Part shown: positions 8,764-16,578 of the stretch, piece by piece | Layout of the letters: the number at the start of each line of letters is the position of its first letter | Numbering within the stretch: the stretch's first letter is position 1 | Source: Prevotella sp. tf2-5 | GTDB taxonomy: Bacteria; Bacteroidota; Bacteroidia; Bacteroidales; Bacteroidaceae | DNA: 64,000 nucleotides | Direction: 5' to 3' | NCBI RefSeq assembly: GCF_900115435.1 | Contig: NZ_FOWK01000004.1 | Location: 1-64,000 of the forward strand | Position numbers and translations under genes: made by a program | Notes under the pieces: model-generated | Seen by the model: only the letters and a program-made list of their open reading frames with translations | What the model was told of the DNA's origin: nothing | Database searches by the model: none

Positions 8764-8771
8764 CAAAGGTA
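8764..8771 (-). promoter_or_regulatory. -7 promoter box of relA, abutting the start codon
   Basis: TACCTTTG on the minus strand, with only 5 bases between it and the ATG (8756-8758). A transcript starting at the usual distance would have almost no leader. Confidence 0.6.
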
Positions 8772-8813
8772 CGAAATAATCTTTAATTTTTCATCTATAA
8801 TCTTTATTTTTTG

Positions 8814-8821
8814 TATCTTTG
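8814..8821 (+). promoter_or_regulatory. -7 promoter box of the ligase gene
   Basis: TATCTTTG matches the consensus exactly and lies 21 bases before the ATG at 8843. It is divergent from the relA box. No good -33 TTTG was seen. Confidence 0.6.
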
Positions 8822-8842
8822 CAGGCATAAAATACTATAAAT

Positions 8843-10861
8843 ATGGTAGACGACAAGATATCACGGATGCAACAACTCGTCAGGGAGTTGAACGAGGCTT
8901 CTGACGCATACTATAACGGACGGGGTGAGCGAATGACCGACTATGAGTGGGACGCACGCTTCGACGAGCTGAAACGACTGGAACAGGAGACGGGGACTAC
9001 CCTGCCCGACTCTCCTACGCAGAAAGTATCGGAAGACACCATCACCGGACAGAAGGAGGAACATGAGTTCGCAGCCCTCTCACTGGCGAAGACGAAGCAA
9101 CCCGCAGAACTGGTGAAGTGGTCGGAGGAACGACCCATCTGGATATCCTGGAAACTGGACGGTCTGACCCTTGTCGTGACGTATGACAACGGACAACTGA
9201 CAAAGGTTGTCACACGAGGTAACGGACATATCGGCACGAACATCACCCATCTTTCAAAAGCCATTAACGGTATTCCGCAAAATATTGGATATAAAGGACA
9301 TACCGTTATCCGGGGAGAGGCTGTCATCAGCTATGACGACTTTGACCGTTTCCTCATTGAAAGCGGTGAGGACTATGCTAACCCCCGCAATCTCGCCTCT
9401 GGGTCGCTGACCCTGAAAGACGTGGAGGAAGTAAGACAACGACATATCCAATGGATTCCTTTCACGCTGGTGTATCTCGATGACGACATCCCCTCGTGGG
9501 GTGACCGTATGGACTGGTTAGAGCAGCAGGGTTTCCATACCGTAGAGCATCGTCTCATCGAACATCCGGACCTCTCTTCCGTTGAAAGCGTCATCGATGT
9601 CTTCACAGAGGAAGTCACCTCCAAGAAGAACCCTTTCCCTGTCGATGGTCTTGTCATCTGTTACGACGATACGGTGTATGCCAGGACGGGAAGTATCACA
9701 GGACATCATGCCACCAAAGCCGGACTCGCCTTCAAATGGCAGGATGAGGCTGCGGAGACGGTATTACAAGAGATAGAATGGTCGTGTGCCGCCTCCACCA
9801 TCTCCCCTGTCGCTATCTTCCGACCTGTGGAGTTAGAGGGTACGACCGTGAAGCGTGCGTCACTCTGTAATATCAGTGAGTGCGAGCGTTTAGGAATTGG
9901 TGCGAAAGGAACGGAGATCAGTGTCATCAAGGCAAACAAGATCATCCCGAAGGTCATCAAGGTCATCCGTACGGAAGGAGTCCTGGAGATCCCCCACGAA
10001 TGTCCCGTCTGTCATGCAGCAACGGAGATACGTGTCAGTGAGGCAAGTGGTACGAAGACGCTGCACTGTACCAATACGGAGTGTCCCGCCAAGCAACTGA
10101 AGAAGTTCGCCCGCTTCGTGTCGAAGGAAGGTATGAATATCGACGGTATCTCAGAACAGACCCTGTCGAAGTTTATCAACCTCGGCTGGATCAGTGAGTA
10201 TGCCGATATCTACGACCTGCGCCAGCATATCCGTGAGCTCGCCAACATGGAGGGATTCGGAGAGAAGTCGGCGTCGAACATCATGCGCAGCATCGACCGT
10301 TCCGCCCATGTGGAGGCACACCGGTTGCTCTATGCGCTGAACATCCCCTTGTGCGGGCTGGATGTCTGCAAGCGGCTGTTGAGTGCTTATCCGTTGGACG
10401 AGCTCGTTGCGATGACACAACCCCAGCCTGCCGTCGAAGCCGACTTGTTCGCTCCTCTTACCTCAGACACCTCCCCACTCACCTCTATTGCCGGCATCGG
10501 TCCGGAGAAGTCGGCATCCTTCATCAACTGGTTCCGTGATGCCCGTAACAGACTACGCTACCATCATCTGCTGGAGAAATTACAAGTGACTCAGGTATCC
10601 AACGAGCCGACGGGAAATATGTGTGAGGGACTGACCTTCGTCGTGACGGGTGATGTCCATCATTACAAGAACCGTAACGAGTTGAAAGCATATATCGAGT
10701 CGCAGGGAGGTAAGGTGGCATCGGCTGTGAGTGGCTCGACATCCTACCTTATCAATAATGACGTGACATCGACCTCCGGGAAAAACCAGAAAGCCCAACA
10801 GCTTGGTATTCCAATTCTCTCAGAGGACGAGTTCGTTGAACGATTTACGGATCAGAGTTGA
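8843..10861 (+). CDS. ligA: NAD-dependent DNA ligase, divergent LigA
   Basis: A 672-residue protein that seals DNA nicks using NAD+. It has the LigA order: short Ia domain with YY and D-Y-E-W-D (about 10-40), nucleotidyltransferase with KLDG (adenylated Lys104), RGNG, RGEAVI, VDGLVI and AFKW, OB fold, four-Cys zinc finger (CPVC ... HCTNTECPAK), HhH repeats and C-terminal BRCT (about 590-670). Several motifs depart from typical bacterial LigA: KLDG for KIDG, RGNG for RGDG, and the usual QVGRTG stretch is replaced by WSCAASTISPVA. It may be a lineage-specific form or a second ligase. It ends 3 bases before comEC and is probably in one transcript with it. Confidence 0.85.
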   Translation: MVDDKISRMQQLVRELNEASDAYYNGRGERMTDYEWDARFDELKRLEQETGTTLPDSPTQKVSEDTITGQKEEHEFAALSLAKTKQPAELVKWSEERPIWISWKLDGLTLVVTYDNGQLTKVVTRGNGHIGTNITHLSKAINGIPQNIGYKGHTVIRGEAVISYDDFDRFLIESGEDYANPRNLASGSLTLKDVEEVRQRHIQWIPFTLVYLDDDIPSWGDRMDWLEQQGFHTVEHRLIEHPDLSSVESVIDVFTEEVTSKKNPFPVDGLVICYDDTVYARTGSITGHHATKAGLAFKWQDEAAETVLQEIEWSCAASTISPVAIFRPVELEGTTVKRASLCNISECERLGIGAKGTEISVIKANKIIPKVIKVIRTEGVLEIPHECPVCHAATEIRVSEASGTKTLHCTNTECPAKQLKKFARFVSKEGMNIDGISEQTLSKFINLGWISEYADIYDLRQHIRELANMEGFGEKSASNIMRSIDRSAHVEAHRLLYALNIPLCGLDVCKRLLSAYPLDELVAMTQPQPAVEADLFAPLTSDTSPLTSIAGIGPEKSASFINWFRDARNRLRYHHLLEKLQVTQVSNEPTGNMCEGLTFVVTGDVHHYKNRNELKAYIESQGGKVASAVSGSTSYLINNDVTSTSGKNQKAQQLGIPILSEDEFVERFTDQS

Positions 10862-10864
10862 CAC

Positions 10865-12040
10865 ATGCGACATCAACGATTCATTGCTCCATTACTTCCT
10901 ATTGCCCTCTGTCTGATTCTCGGAATCATCACGGGCAGGCACTATCCCGTAGGAGAGGGACTCTTGCTGGGTGTCATTTGTGGTGTCCTGACGGTCACCC
11001 TCCTGTTACGTCATCACCCTCGTTGGCAGACGGCAGGAATCTGTCTGGCGACCTTTCTGTTAGGAATGATCATCATCCAATATCCGTTACCCGACAGTGT
11101 CCTCATACAAAAGACGGGGGAACGGATGCTGGAGTACCGAGAGCAACTGCTTCAGCAATACCAGCAATGGGGTATCGATGAGGATTCCTATGCGATCATA
11201 ACGGCAATGACATTAGGGGACAAGTCGGCATTGACACCCACCATCCGTGAGACGTTTAGCATCACGGGGGCAGGACATGTGCTTGCCATCAGCGGACTGC
11301 ATCTCGGTATTCTCTATATGATGGTGTCGCTCCTCGTCAGAGGGCTCCGTCTGAGGATGGTGACGCAGGTGATGACGATCATACTGATCTGGGCATTCGC
11401 CTTCCTGGTGGGGATGACGCCCAGTGTGGTACGCTCCGCCACCATGCTGACGGTCTACGGACTACTGTCGTTGGGCTATCGTCAGAAGATGAGTATCAAC
11501 GTCCTGGCATTCACAGCCATCGTTCTACTCGTCATCCACCCGCAATCACTCTTCGACATCGGTTTCCAGATGTCTTTCCTTGCCGTCCTCGCCATCCTGG
11601 TGTTCTTCCCGTTATTCAACGGCATCTTCTCCGAGCGGTGGCTGATGGAGCACCGACTGGTACGATGGCTATGGGGGATGACGGCATTATCACTGTCGGC
11701 ACAGATCGGTGTGGCACCCTTGGTAGCCTTCTATTTCCATCGTTTCTCCACCTATTTCCTCATCAGCAACTTCGTCGTCATCCCTTGTGCGTACCTTATT
11801 CTAATGGGGGCACTCCTGCTATTCATCATCCGGCTGTCTGTCCTTGCCACAGCATTAACTGCTATCACCACCTTCATGCACCACACCTTGGACGCCATCG
11901 CCACCTTGCCCTATGCTAGCATCGACATTCACCCCAACCTGTCACAAACCATACTGATATATGCCTTTATCGGGTGTCTGTATATCATCTGCTTACGTGT
12001 CTTACCCATGAGACCAGACGCGTCCCAGAGATTTCTTTGA
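10865..12040 (+). CDS. ComEC/Rec2 competence-domain membrane protein, short form
   Basis: A 391-residue polytopic inner-membrane protein. The N-terminal helices come first, then the ComEC competence core (ALTPTIRETFSITGAGHVLAISGLHLGI, continuing to MTPSVVRSATM and IGFQMSFLAV). ComEC forms the channel that carries single-stranded DNA across the inner membrane. This protein lacks the C-terminal metallo-beta-lactamase domain and is about half the length of Bacillus ComEC. Short forms like this are common in Bacteroidota. Three bases separate it from the ligase gene. A role in DNA uptake is inferred from family only. Confidence 0.8.
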   Translation: MRHQRFIAPLLPIALCLILGIITGRHYPVGEGLLLGVICGVLTVTLLLRHHPRWQTAGICLATFLLGMIIIQYPLPDSVLIQKTGERMLEYREQLLQQYQQWGIDEDSYAIITAMTLGDKSALTPTIRETFSITGAGHVLAISGLHLGILYMMVSLLVRGLRLRMVTQVMTIILIWAFAFLVGMTPSVVRSATMLTVYGLLSLGYRQKMSINVLAFTAIVLLVIHPQSLFDIGFQMSFLAVLAILVFFPLFNGIFSERWLMEHRLVRWLWGMTALSLSAQIGVAPLVAFYFHRFSTYFLISNFVVIPCAYLILMGALLLFIIRLSVLATALTAITTFMHHTLDAIATLPYASIDIHPNLSQTILIYAFIGCLYIICLRVLPMRPDASQRFL

Positions 12041-12048
12041 CATTATTC

Positions 12049-12079
12049 TTTGTTATATCAAAAAAAAATAGTACCTTCG
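12049..12079 (+). promoter_or_regulatory. Promoter of trpS
   Basis: TTTG (12049-12052), 19-base spacer, TACCTTCG (12072-12079). The spacing fits the Bacteroidota consensus. A leader of roughly 25 bases precedes the ATG at 12108. Confidence 0.7.
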
Positions 12080-12107
12080 CAGCCAAAATTAAGAAAACAG
12101 AGAAACA

Positions 12108-13199
12108 ATGGGAAAGATTATATTGACAGGTGACCGCCCCACAGGCAAATTGCACTTGGGACACTATATCGGATCGCTGCGCCGTCGTGTGGAACTGCAA
12201 GAGGCTGGCGACTACGAGAAAATGTTTGTATTCATGGCTGACGTGCAGGCTCTGACGGATAATGCCGACAACCCGGAGAAAATACGTCAGAACATCATCG
12301 AGGTGGCTCTCGACTACCTCTCCGCCGGTCTGAATCCGGAGAAGTGTACGTTGTTCATCCAAAGTCAGATTACGGAACTCGCTGAGTTGACGACCTACCT
12401 CATGAATTTAGTCAGCGTGAGTCGCGTGCAGCGTAACCCGACAGTGAAGACGGAGGTGAAGATGCGTGGCTTCGAGGGTGAGAGCATTCCTCTTGGTTTC
12501 TTCTGCTATCCTGTATCACAGGCTGCCGACATCACCTTGTTCAAGGCAACGACTGTTCCCGCAGGTGAGGACCAGGAGCCGATGCTGGAGGTCACTCGTG
12601 AACTGGTACGCCGCTTCAATCAAGTATATGCGCCAGTATTGGTAGAGCCGAATATCATGTTGCCGGAGAATGCCACCGCCCGTCGTCTGCCTGGTACAGA
12701 CGGTAAGGAGAAGATGTCGAAGTCACTCGGCAACTGTATCTATCTCTCTGATGATGCCGATACCGTTTGGCAGAAGGTACGCTCGATGTATACCGACCCG
12801 GAGCATATCAACCTCAACGACCCCGGTCATGTGGAGGGTAACGCTGTCTTCACCTATCTCGACGCTTTCTCGAAGGATGAGGACTTTGCGAAGTTCCTGC
12901 CAGAATACCAGAACCTCGACGAGTTGAAAGACCACTACCGTCGTGGTGGTCTGGGAGATATGAAATGTAAGAAGTTCCTGAACCAGATTCTCAACGAATT
13001 CCTGGAGCCGATGCGCCAGCGCCGTCATGAGTTCGAGCAGGACATCCCGGAGATCTACAACATCCTGAGGAAAGGAACAGAACAAGCTCGTGAGACTGCT
13101 GCCCAGACGATGAGTGAGGTACGCAGCGCCATGCAGATCAACTATTTCGACGACAAGGAACTGATCCAGTCTCAGGCAGAGCGTTTCCGTGCTAAATAA
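12108..13199 (+). CDS. trpS: Tryptophanyl-tRNA synthetase
   Basis: A 363-residue class I aminoacyl-tRNA synthetase that charges tRNA-Trp in the cytoplasm. The ATP-binding HIGH-type motif is [10 protein letters not shown] (residues 11-20) and the second signature is KMSKS (202-206), inside [20 protein letters not shown] and the C-terminal helical anticodon domain are also typical. Length is slightly above the usual 330-340. It has its own promoter. The last 28 bases overlap the 3' end of the convergent HExxH gene. Confidence 0.95.
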   Translation: MGKIILTGDRPTGKLHLGHYIGSLRRRVELQEAGDYEKMFVFMADVQALTDNADNPEKIRQNIIEVALDYLSAGLNPEKCTLFIQSQITELAELTTYLMNLVSVSRVQRNPTVKTEVKMRGFEGESIPLGFFCYPVSQAADITLFKATTVPAGEDQEPMLEVTRELVRRFNQVYAPVLVEPNIMLPENATARRLPGTDGKEKMSKSLGNCIYLSDDADTVWQKVRSMYTDPEHINLNDPGHVEGNAVFTYLDAFSKDEDFAKFLPEYQNLDELKDHYRRGGLGDMKCKKFLNQILNEFLEPMRQRRHEFEQDIPEIYNILRKGTEQARETAAQTMSEVRSAMQINYFDDKELIQSQAERFRAK

Positions 13200-13648
13200 A
13201 GACGCAAGCGTTCCTCTAACGACATACTCACATAGCGGCGCCACTCTGTGGTGCCGTTTTCTTTGTCGTCGAGATAATGCAGGTCGTACATGTGACCATA
13301 AGCCTCCATCTCGAAAGGATTGAGCAGATACCCCGCATTACGCAGATGCTTACGATAACGGCATGCTTTCAACCAATAGATGATGTATTTCCAGTAGAAA
13401 CAAATCCATGAGTCGTGGGTCGAACGTGCCTGGTAGAGATGAATCATCTCGTGGTTCTTCATCTCATCCCATCGGTTATTGAAACGCTCCGCCTCCTCTT
13501 TGCTGTGAGTGATGATATGACCGAAGAACGTCATCCCCTCGTAGCCCTTCCGAATCCAGAAGGGAAGATTCACGGCCCGCATGTTGTCCAGTTTACTAGG
13601 ACGGCGAGCACGGAACAGCAACGGGAAAATACCCAGCAGATTTGTCAT
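13172..13648 (-). CDS. Unknown protein with HExxH motif (putative zinc peptidase-like)
   Basis: A 158-residue protein not recognised as a named family. [10 protein letters not shown] contains a perfect HExxH zinc-binding motif, followed about 40 residues later by [10 protein letters not shown], where a glutamate could be the third metal ligand. A tryptophan- and tyrosine-rich segment ([14 protein letters not shown]) lies between and could associate with the membrane. No signal peptide is evident. It converges on trpS with a 28-base overlap of coding sequence. Its -7 box is 7 bases before the ATG. Peptidase activity is inference. Confidence 0.65.
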   Translation of the reverse strand: MTNLLGIFPLLFRARRPSKLDNMRAVNLPFWIRKGYEGMTFFGHIITHSKEEAERFNNRWDEMKNHEMIHLYQARSTHDSWICFYWKYIIYWLKACRYRKHLRNAGYLLNPFEMEAYGHMYDLHYLDDKENGTTEWRRYVSMSLEERLRLYLARKRSA

Positions 13649-13655
13649 GATGCTG

Positions 13656-13663
13656 CAAAGATA
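13656..13663 (-). promoter_or_regulatory. -7 promoter box of the HExxH gene
   Basis: TATCTTTG on the minus strand, 7 bases before the ATG, so the transcript would be almost leaderless. No -33 TTTG was found. Confidence 0.55.
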
Positions 13664-13722
13664 CGATATTTCATTGAGAATTGAAAGACGTTCATTGAAA
13701 ATTAACTATTGAGAATTGATTC

Positions 13723-13758
13723 GCAAAAGTTCTCTATGTGCTTTTTGCACACTTTTGC
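13723..13758. promoter_or_regulatory. Inverted repeat upstream of the tethered-regulator promoter
   Basis: GCAAAAGT (13723-13730) and ACTTTTGC (13751-13758) form an 8-base inverted repeat with a 20-base spacer, lying just before the -33 element. It could be an operator. Nearby, ATTGAGAATTGA occurs twice. Confidence 0.35.
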
Positions 13759-13770
13759 AAACACTTTTTC

Positions 13771-13801
13771 TTGGAGGCTACTATTTTATTTCGTATCTTT
13801 G
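13771..13801 (+). promoter_or_regulatory. Promoter of the tethered regulator / NfeD / SPFH operon
   Basis: TTG (13771-13773), 20-base spacer, TATCTTTG (13794-13801). It decides the start of the next gene: an in-frame ATG at 13738 lies upstream of this promoter and cannot be on the transcript. Confidence 0.65.
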
Positions 13802-13824
13802 CATCAACAAAAACGAAAAGCGAT

Positions 13825-14334
13825 ATGATACTCACCCATCGTGAAATATTCCTGCTCGTCATCTGTGCCGTCATCTACATCACCTTATTTGTAGTGACGA
13901 TACAATACCACAGACGAAAGATACAGTTGCTGCAGAGCCGTCTGGACAATATCCACGCGATGCAGAAGATGGCTGTCATTGAGCAACGTGAGTACGATGT
14001 GAACACCATTTTCTCCTCACCCATATACTTGCGCATCAAACAATATATTAATGAGGGACAGAGTATGCACAACGGCGACTGGAACGAACTTGCCGAGGTG
14101 GTGAATATGGTGTACACCGGTTTTACGGAGAAACTGTACAGCCTCTATAACATGAGTCACCAGGACTACTATGTGAGTCTGCTCATCAAAGTACGTGTCT
14201 CTCCCAAAGACATAGCTACTCTCACAGCACATAGCAAGGAGAGTGTCGCCTCTACCCGCAGCCGACTCTATACCAAGGTGTTCGGCAAGAAAGGGTCCAC
14301 TAAAGACTGGGATGATTTTATTCTCTCCATCTAA
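13825..14334 (+). CDS. Membrane-anchored protein with C-terminal HTH-like region
   Basis: A 169-residue protein. Residues about 8-26 form one transmembrane helix, followed by a short coiled-coil-like stretch (RRKIQLLQSRLDNI). The C-terminus (VSPKDIATLTAHSKESVASTRSRLYTKVF) resembles the LuxR-like helix-turn-helix tail of Bacteroidota TPR regulators, including the closing DDFILSI. A regulatory role at the membrane is inferred from this tail. The ATG at 13825 was chosen because the promoter lies just upstream. NfeD follows after 61 bases of repeat-filled spacer. Confidence 0.65.
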   Translation: MILTHREIFLLVICAVIYITLFVVTIQYHRRKIQLLQSRLDNIHAMQKMAVIEQREYDVNTIFSSPIYLRIKQYINEGQSMHNGDWNELAEVVNMVYTGFTEKLYSLYNMSHQDYYVSLLIKVRVSPKDIATLTAHSKESVASTRSRLYTKVFGKKGSTKDWDDFILSI

Positions 14335-14340
14335 TCAAGA

Positions 14341-14382
14341 TGTCGAAAAATCGAAATCCCGAAATATCGAAATAACGAAACT
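14341..14382 (+). repeat. CGAAAT-type spacer repeat, copy 1
   Basis: Four to five copies of an 8-9 base unit TCGAAATCC/ATCGAAATA fill the gap between the tethered regulator and nfeD. The same kind of array fills the next gap of the operon. Confidence 0.7.
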
Positions 14383-14395
14383 AAAATTTAAGATT

Positions 14396-14845
14396 ATGAT
14401 AGACTATTTTATCGCAAACATGTGGCAGATCTGGGCAGTAGTGTCCATCATTTGTCTGATTCTGGAGCTCTCGTCAGGTGACTTCTTCATCATCTGCTTC
14501 TCCATCGGTGCTGTCTTCGGCATCATTGCCGCAGTCCTCGGACTGGGAATATACTGGCAGTTGCTCATTTTCTCCATCTTCTCATTGCTCAGCGTACTGT
14601 TCGTACGTCCTGTGGCACTGCGCTACCTGCATAAGAATGAGCCAAACAAACCAAGTAACGCCGATGCCTTGCTAGGACGTACGGGAAAAGTGACAGAGAC
14701 AATTCCCGTCGGCGGAAGTGGTTATGTGCAGATTGACGGTGATATGTGGAAAGCTGTCAGCCATGCAGACAGTGACATATCCATTGGCACCACGGTCCGA
14801 GTCATCGGACGTGAGAGCACAATTATCACTGTGGAGGCACTGTAA
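14396..14845 (+). CDS. NfeD-family membrane protein
   Basis: A 149-residue protein with three to four membrane helices in the first 80 residues and a small OB-fold-like C-terminus (LLGRTGKVTETIPVGGSGYVQIDG), the layout of short NfeD proteins. NfeD proteins pair with SPFH proteins in membrane microdomain or quality-control complexes, and an SPFH gene follows here, as expected. The ATG at 14396 was chosen because it opens directly onto the first membrane segment and lies after the spacer repeat; the frame is open further upstream, inside the preceding gene. Confidence 0.85.
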   Translation: MIDYFIANMWQIWAVVSIICLILELSSGDFFIICFSIGAVFGIIAAVLGLGIYWQLLIFSIFSLLSVLFVRPVALRYLHKNEPNKPSNADALLGRTGKVTETIPVGGSGYVQIDGDMWKAVSHADSDISIGTTVRVIGRESTIITVEAL

Positions 14846-14847
14846 TC

Positions 14848-14887
14848 CTCGAAATATCGAAATCCTCGAAATCTCGAAATACCGAAC
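14848..14887 (+). repeat. CGAAAT-type spacer repeat, copy 2
   Basis: Four copies of CTCGAAAT/ATCGAAAT units lie between nfeD and the SPFH gene. They are very similar to 14341-14382 in unit, orientation and position within the gap. Confidence 0.7.
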
Positions 14888-14904
14888 TTAAACCTTTATA
14901 ATTT

Positions 14905-15858
14905 ATGGAATTTATGACTTACGTACTTATCGCCATCGTAATCCTGGTGATTCTCTTCGCCAAGATGGCACTTGTGATCATCCCTCAGTCGGAGACACGC
15001 ATCATCGAGCGTCTGGGTCGCTACTATGCTACCCTTAACCCTGGTATCAACATCATCATCCCGTTCATCGACCGCTCTAAAGAGATTGTGGTTCTGAACC
15101 GTGGACGTTACGCCTACTCTAACTCCATCGACCTGCGTGAACAGGTGTATGACTTCCCCTCACAGAACGTGATCACGAAGGATAATATCCAGATGGAGAT
15201 TAACGCCCTGCTCTACTTCCAGATTGTAGATCCCTTCAAGGCTGTGTATGAGATTTCTAACCTGCCCAACGCTATTGAGAAACTGACTCAGACCACCTTG
15301 CGTAATATCATTGGTGAACTGGAACTCGATGAGACACTAACCTCTCGTGACACTATTAACACCAAGTTGCGTGCTGTCCTGGATGATGCCACAGACAAAT
15401 GGGGTGTGAAGGTCAACCGTGTTGAATTGCAGGATATCGTACCTCCCTCCACAGTACTGAACGCGATGGAGAAGCAGATGCAGGCAGAACGTAACAAGCG
15501 TGCACAGATCCTGACCTCCGAAGGTGAGAAGGCTGCAGAGATTCTTGCCTCTGAGGGTGAGAAGACCGCCATCATCAACCGTGCTGACGCTCAGAAGCAA
15601 CAAGCTATCCTTCATGCCGAGGGTGAGGCACAGGCTCGTATCCGCAAGGCTGAGGCTGAGGCAAAGGCTATCGAACTGATTACCGAGGCTGTCGGCAAGA
15701 GTACGAACCCAGCCAACTACCTGCTCGCCCAGAAGTATATCCAGATGATGCAGGAGCTTGCACAGGGTGACAAGACCAAGACCGTCTATCTCCCATACGA
15801 GGCCACCAACCTGTTAGGAAGCATCGGTGGTATCAAGGATTTGTTCAAGTCTGAATAA
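14905..15858 (+). CDS. SPFH/stomatin-like (band 7) protein
   Basis: A 317-residue protein with an N-terminal membrane anchor (about 4-27), an SPFH domain (about 28-190, with [14 protein letters not shown] and [20 protein letters not shown]), then an Ala/Glu-rich coiled coil (about 190-265, repeated EGEKAAEI and [10 protein letters not shown]). This is the QmcA/paraslipin type, which scaffolds membrane microdomains or regulates membrane proteases. Directly downstream of nfeD, its usual partner. Well conserved; no odd features. Confidence 0.9.
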   Translation: MEFMTYVLIAIVILVILFAKMALVIIPQSETRIIERLGRYYATLNPGINIIIPFIDRSKEIVVLNRGRYAYSNSIDLREQVYDFPSQNVITKDNIQMEINALLYFQIVDPFKAVYEISNLPNAIEKLTQTTLRNIIGELELDETLTSRDTINTKLRAVLDDATDKWGVKVNRVELQDIVPPSTVLNAMEKQMQAERNKRAQILTSEGEKAAEILASEGEKTAIINRADAQKQQAILHAEGEAQARIRKAEAEAKAIELITEAVGKSTNPANYLLAQKYIQMMQELAQGDKTKTVYLPYEATNLLGSIGGIKDLFKSE

Positions 15859-15874
15859 CTTTCTACATCTTTTG

Positions 15875-15906
15875 TTTGGTAATGTCAGATTTTTTTCGTA
15901 ACTTCG
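15875..15906 (+). promoter_or_regulatory. Promoter of rubrerythrin
   Basis: TTTG (15875-15878), 20-base spacer, TAACTTCG (15899-15906). It fixes the rubrerythrin start at 15942, since the in-frame ATG at 15876 overlaps the promoter. Confidence 0.65.
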
Positions 15907-15941
15907 CTGACACATATTTACTAATTAAAACAAATACGATT

Positions 15942-16484
15942 ATGAAAGAACTGAAAGGAACAAAGACTGAGAAGAATCTACAAGAGGCTTTCGCTGGTGA
16001 GTCGATGGCTCGTAACAAGTATTCCTACTGGGCATCCAAAGCTAAGAAAGACGGTTACGTACAGATCGCTGCTATCTTCGAGGAGACTGCCGCCAATGAG
16101 AAGGAGCACGCCAAGATGTGGTTTAAGCTGTTAGAAGGTGGTTCCATCAAGGATACCGCTTCTAACCTGGAGGCTGCCGCAAGTGGTGAGAATTTCGAGT
16201 GGACAGATATGTATGCCCGTATGGCTAAGGAGGCACGTGAAGAGGGCTTCGACGAGATCGCTGAGAAATTCGAGGGTGTTGCCGCCATTGAGAAGGAGCA
16301 TGAGGCTCGCTATCGCAAGTTGCTGGACAACGTAAAGAAGGAGCGTGTATTCTCCAAGGACGGTGATGTCATCTGGCAGTGTTCCAACTGCGGACATATC
16401 GTCGTCGGCAAGAAGGCTCCCGATGAGTGTCCCGTCTGCAACCACCCACAAGCTTACTTCCAGGTGAAAGCAGAGAATTATTAA
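15942..16484 (+). CDS. rbr: Rubrerythrin
   Basis: A 180-residue cytoplasmic peroxide-reducing protein. The N-terminal four-helix ferritin-like domain carries the diiron ligands ([51 protein letters not shown]). The C-terminal rubredoxin-like domain has two CxxC knuckles ([10 protein letters not shown] and [11 protein letters not shown]) for one iron. Complete length for the family. In anaerobes it defends against oxidative stress. Own promoter upstream and a strong terminator downstream. Confidence 0.95.
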   Translation: MKELKGTKTEKNLQEAFAGESMARNKYSYWASKAKKDGYVQIAAIFEETAANEKEHAKMWFKLLEGGSIKDTASNLEAAASGENFEWTDMYARMAKEAREEGFDEIAEKFEGVAAIEKEHEARYRKLLDNVKKERVFSKDGDVIWQCSNCGHIVVGKKAPDECPVCNHPQAYFQVKAENY

Positions 16485-16505
16485 AAAGAATTGAAGAGTT
16501 GAAAA

Positions 16506-16549
16506 AATGAAGAGTTGAAGATTCCCACTTCAACTCTTCATTTTTTTTA
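16506..16549. terminator. Bidirectional terminator between rbr and the DPP-IV gene
   Basis: A perfect 15-bp stem (16506-16520 with 16528-16542), 7-base loop, an A-run before it and a T-run after it, so it can serve both convergent genes. The stem itself is made of a GAAGAGTTGAA repeat, of which another copy lies just upstream. Confidence 0.85.
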
Positions 16550-16578
16550 TTCTTTGCAAGCAAAGCTTCTTGCGACGA

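Noticed and set aside
13738..13824. Longer start for the membrane-anchored regulator
   Set aside because: The in-frame ATG at 13738 lies upstream of the -33/-7 promoter (13771-13801), so it cannot be in the mRNA.
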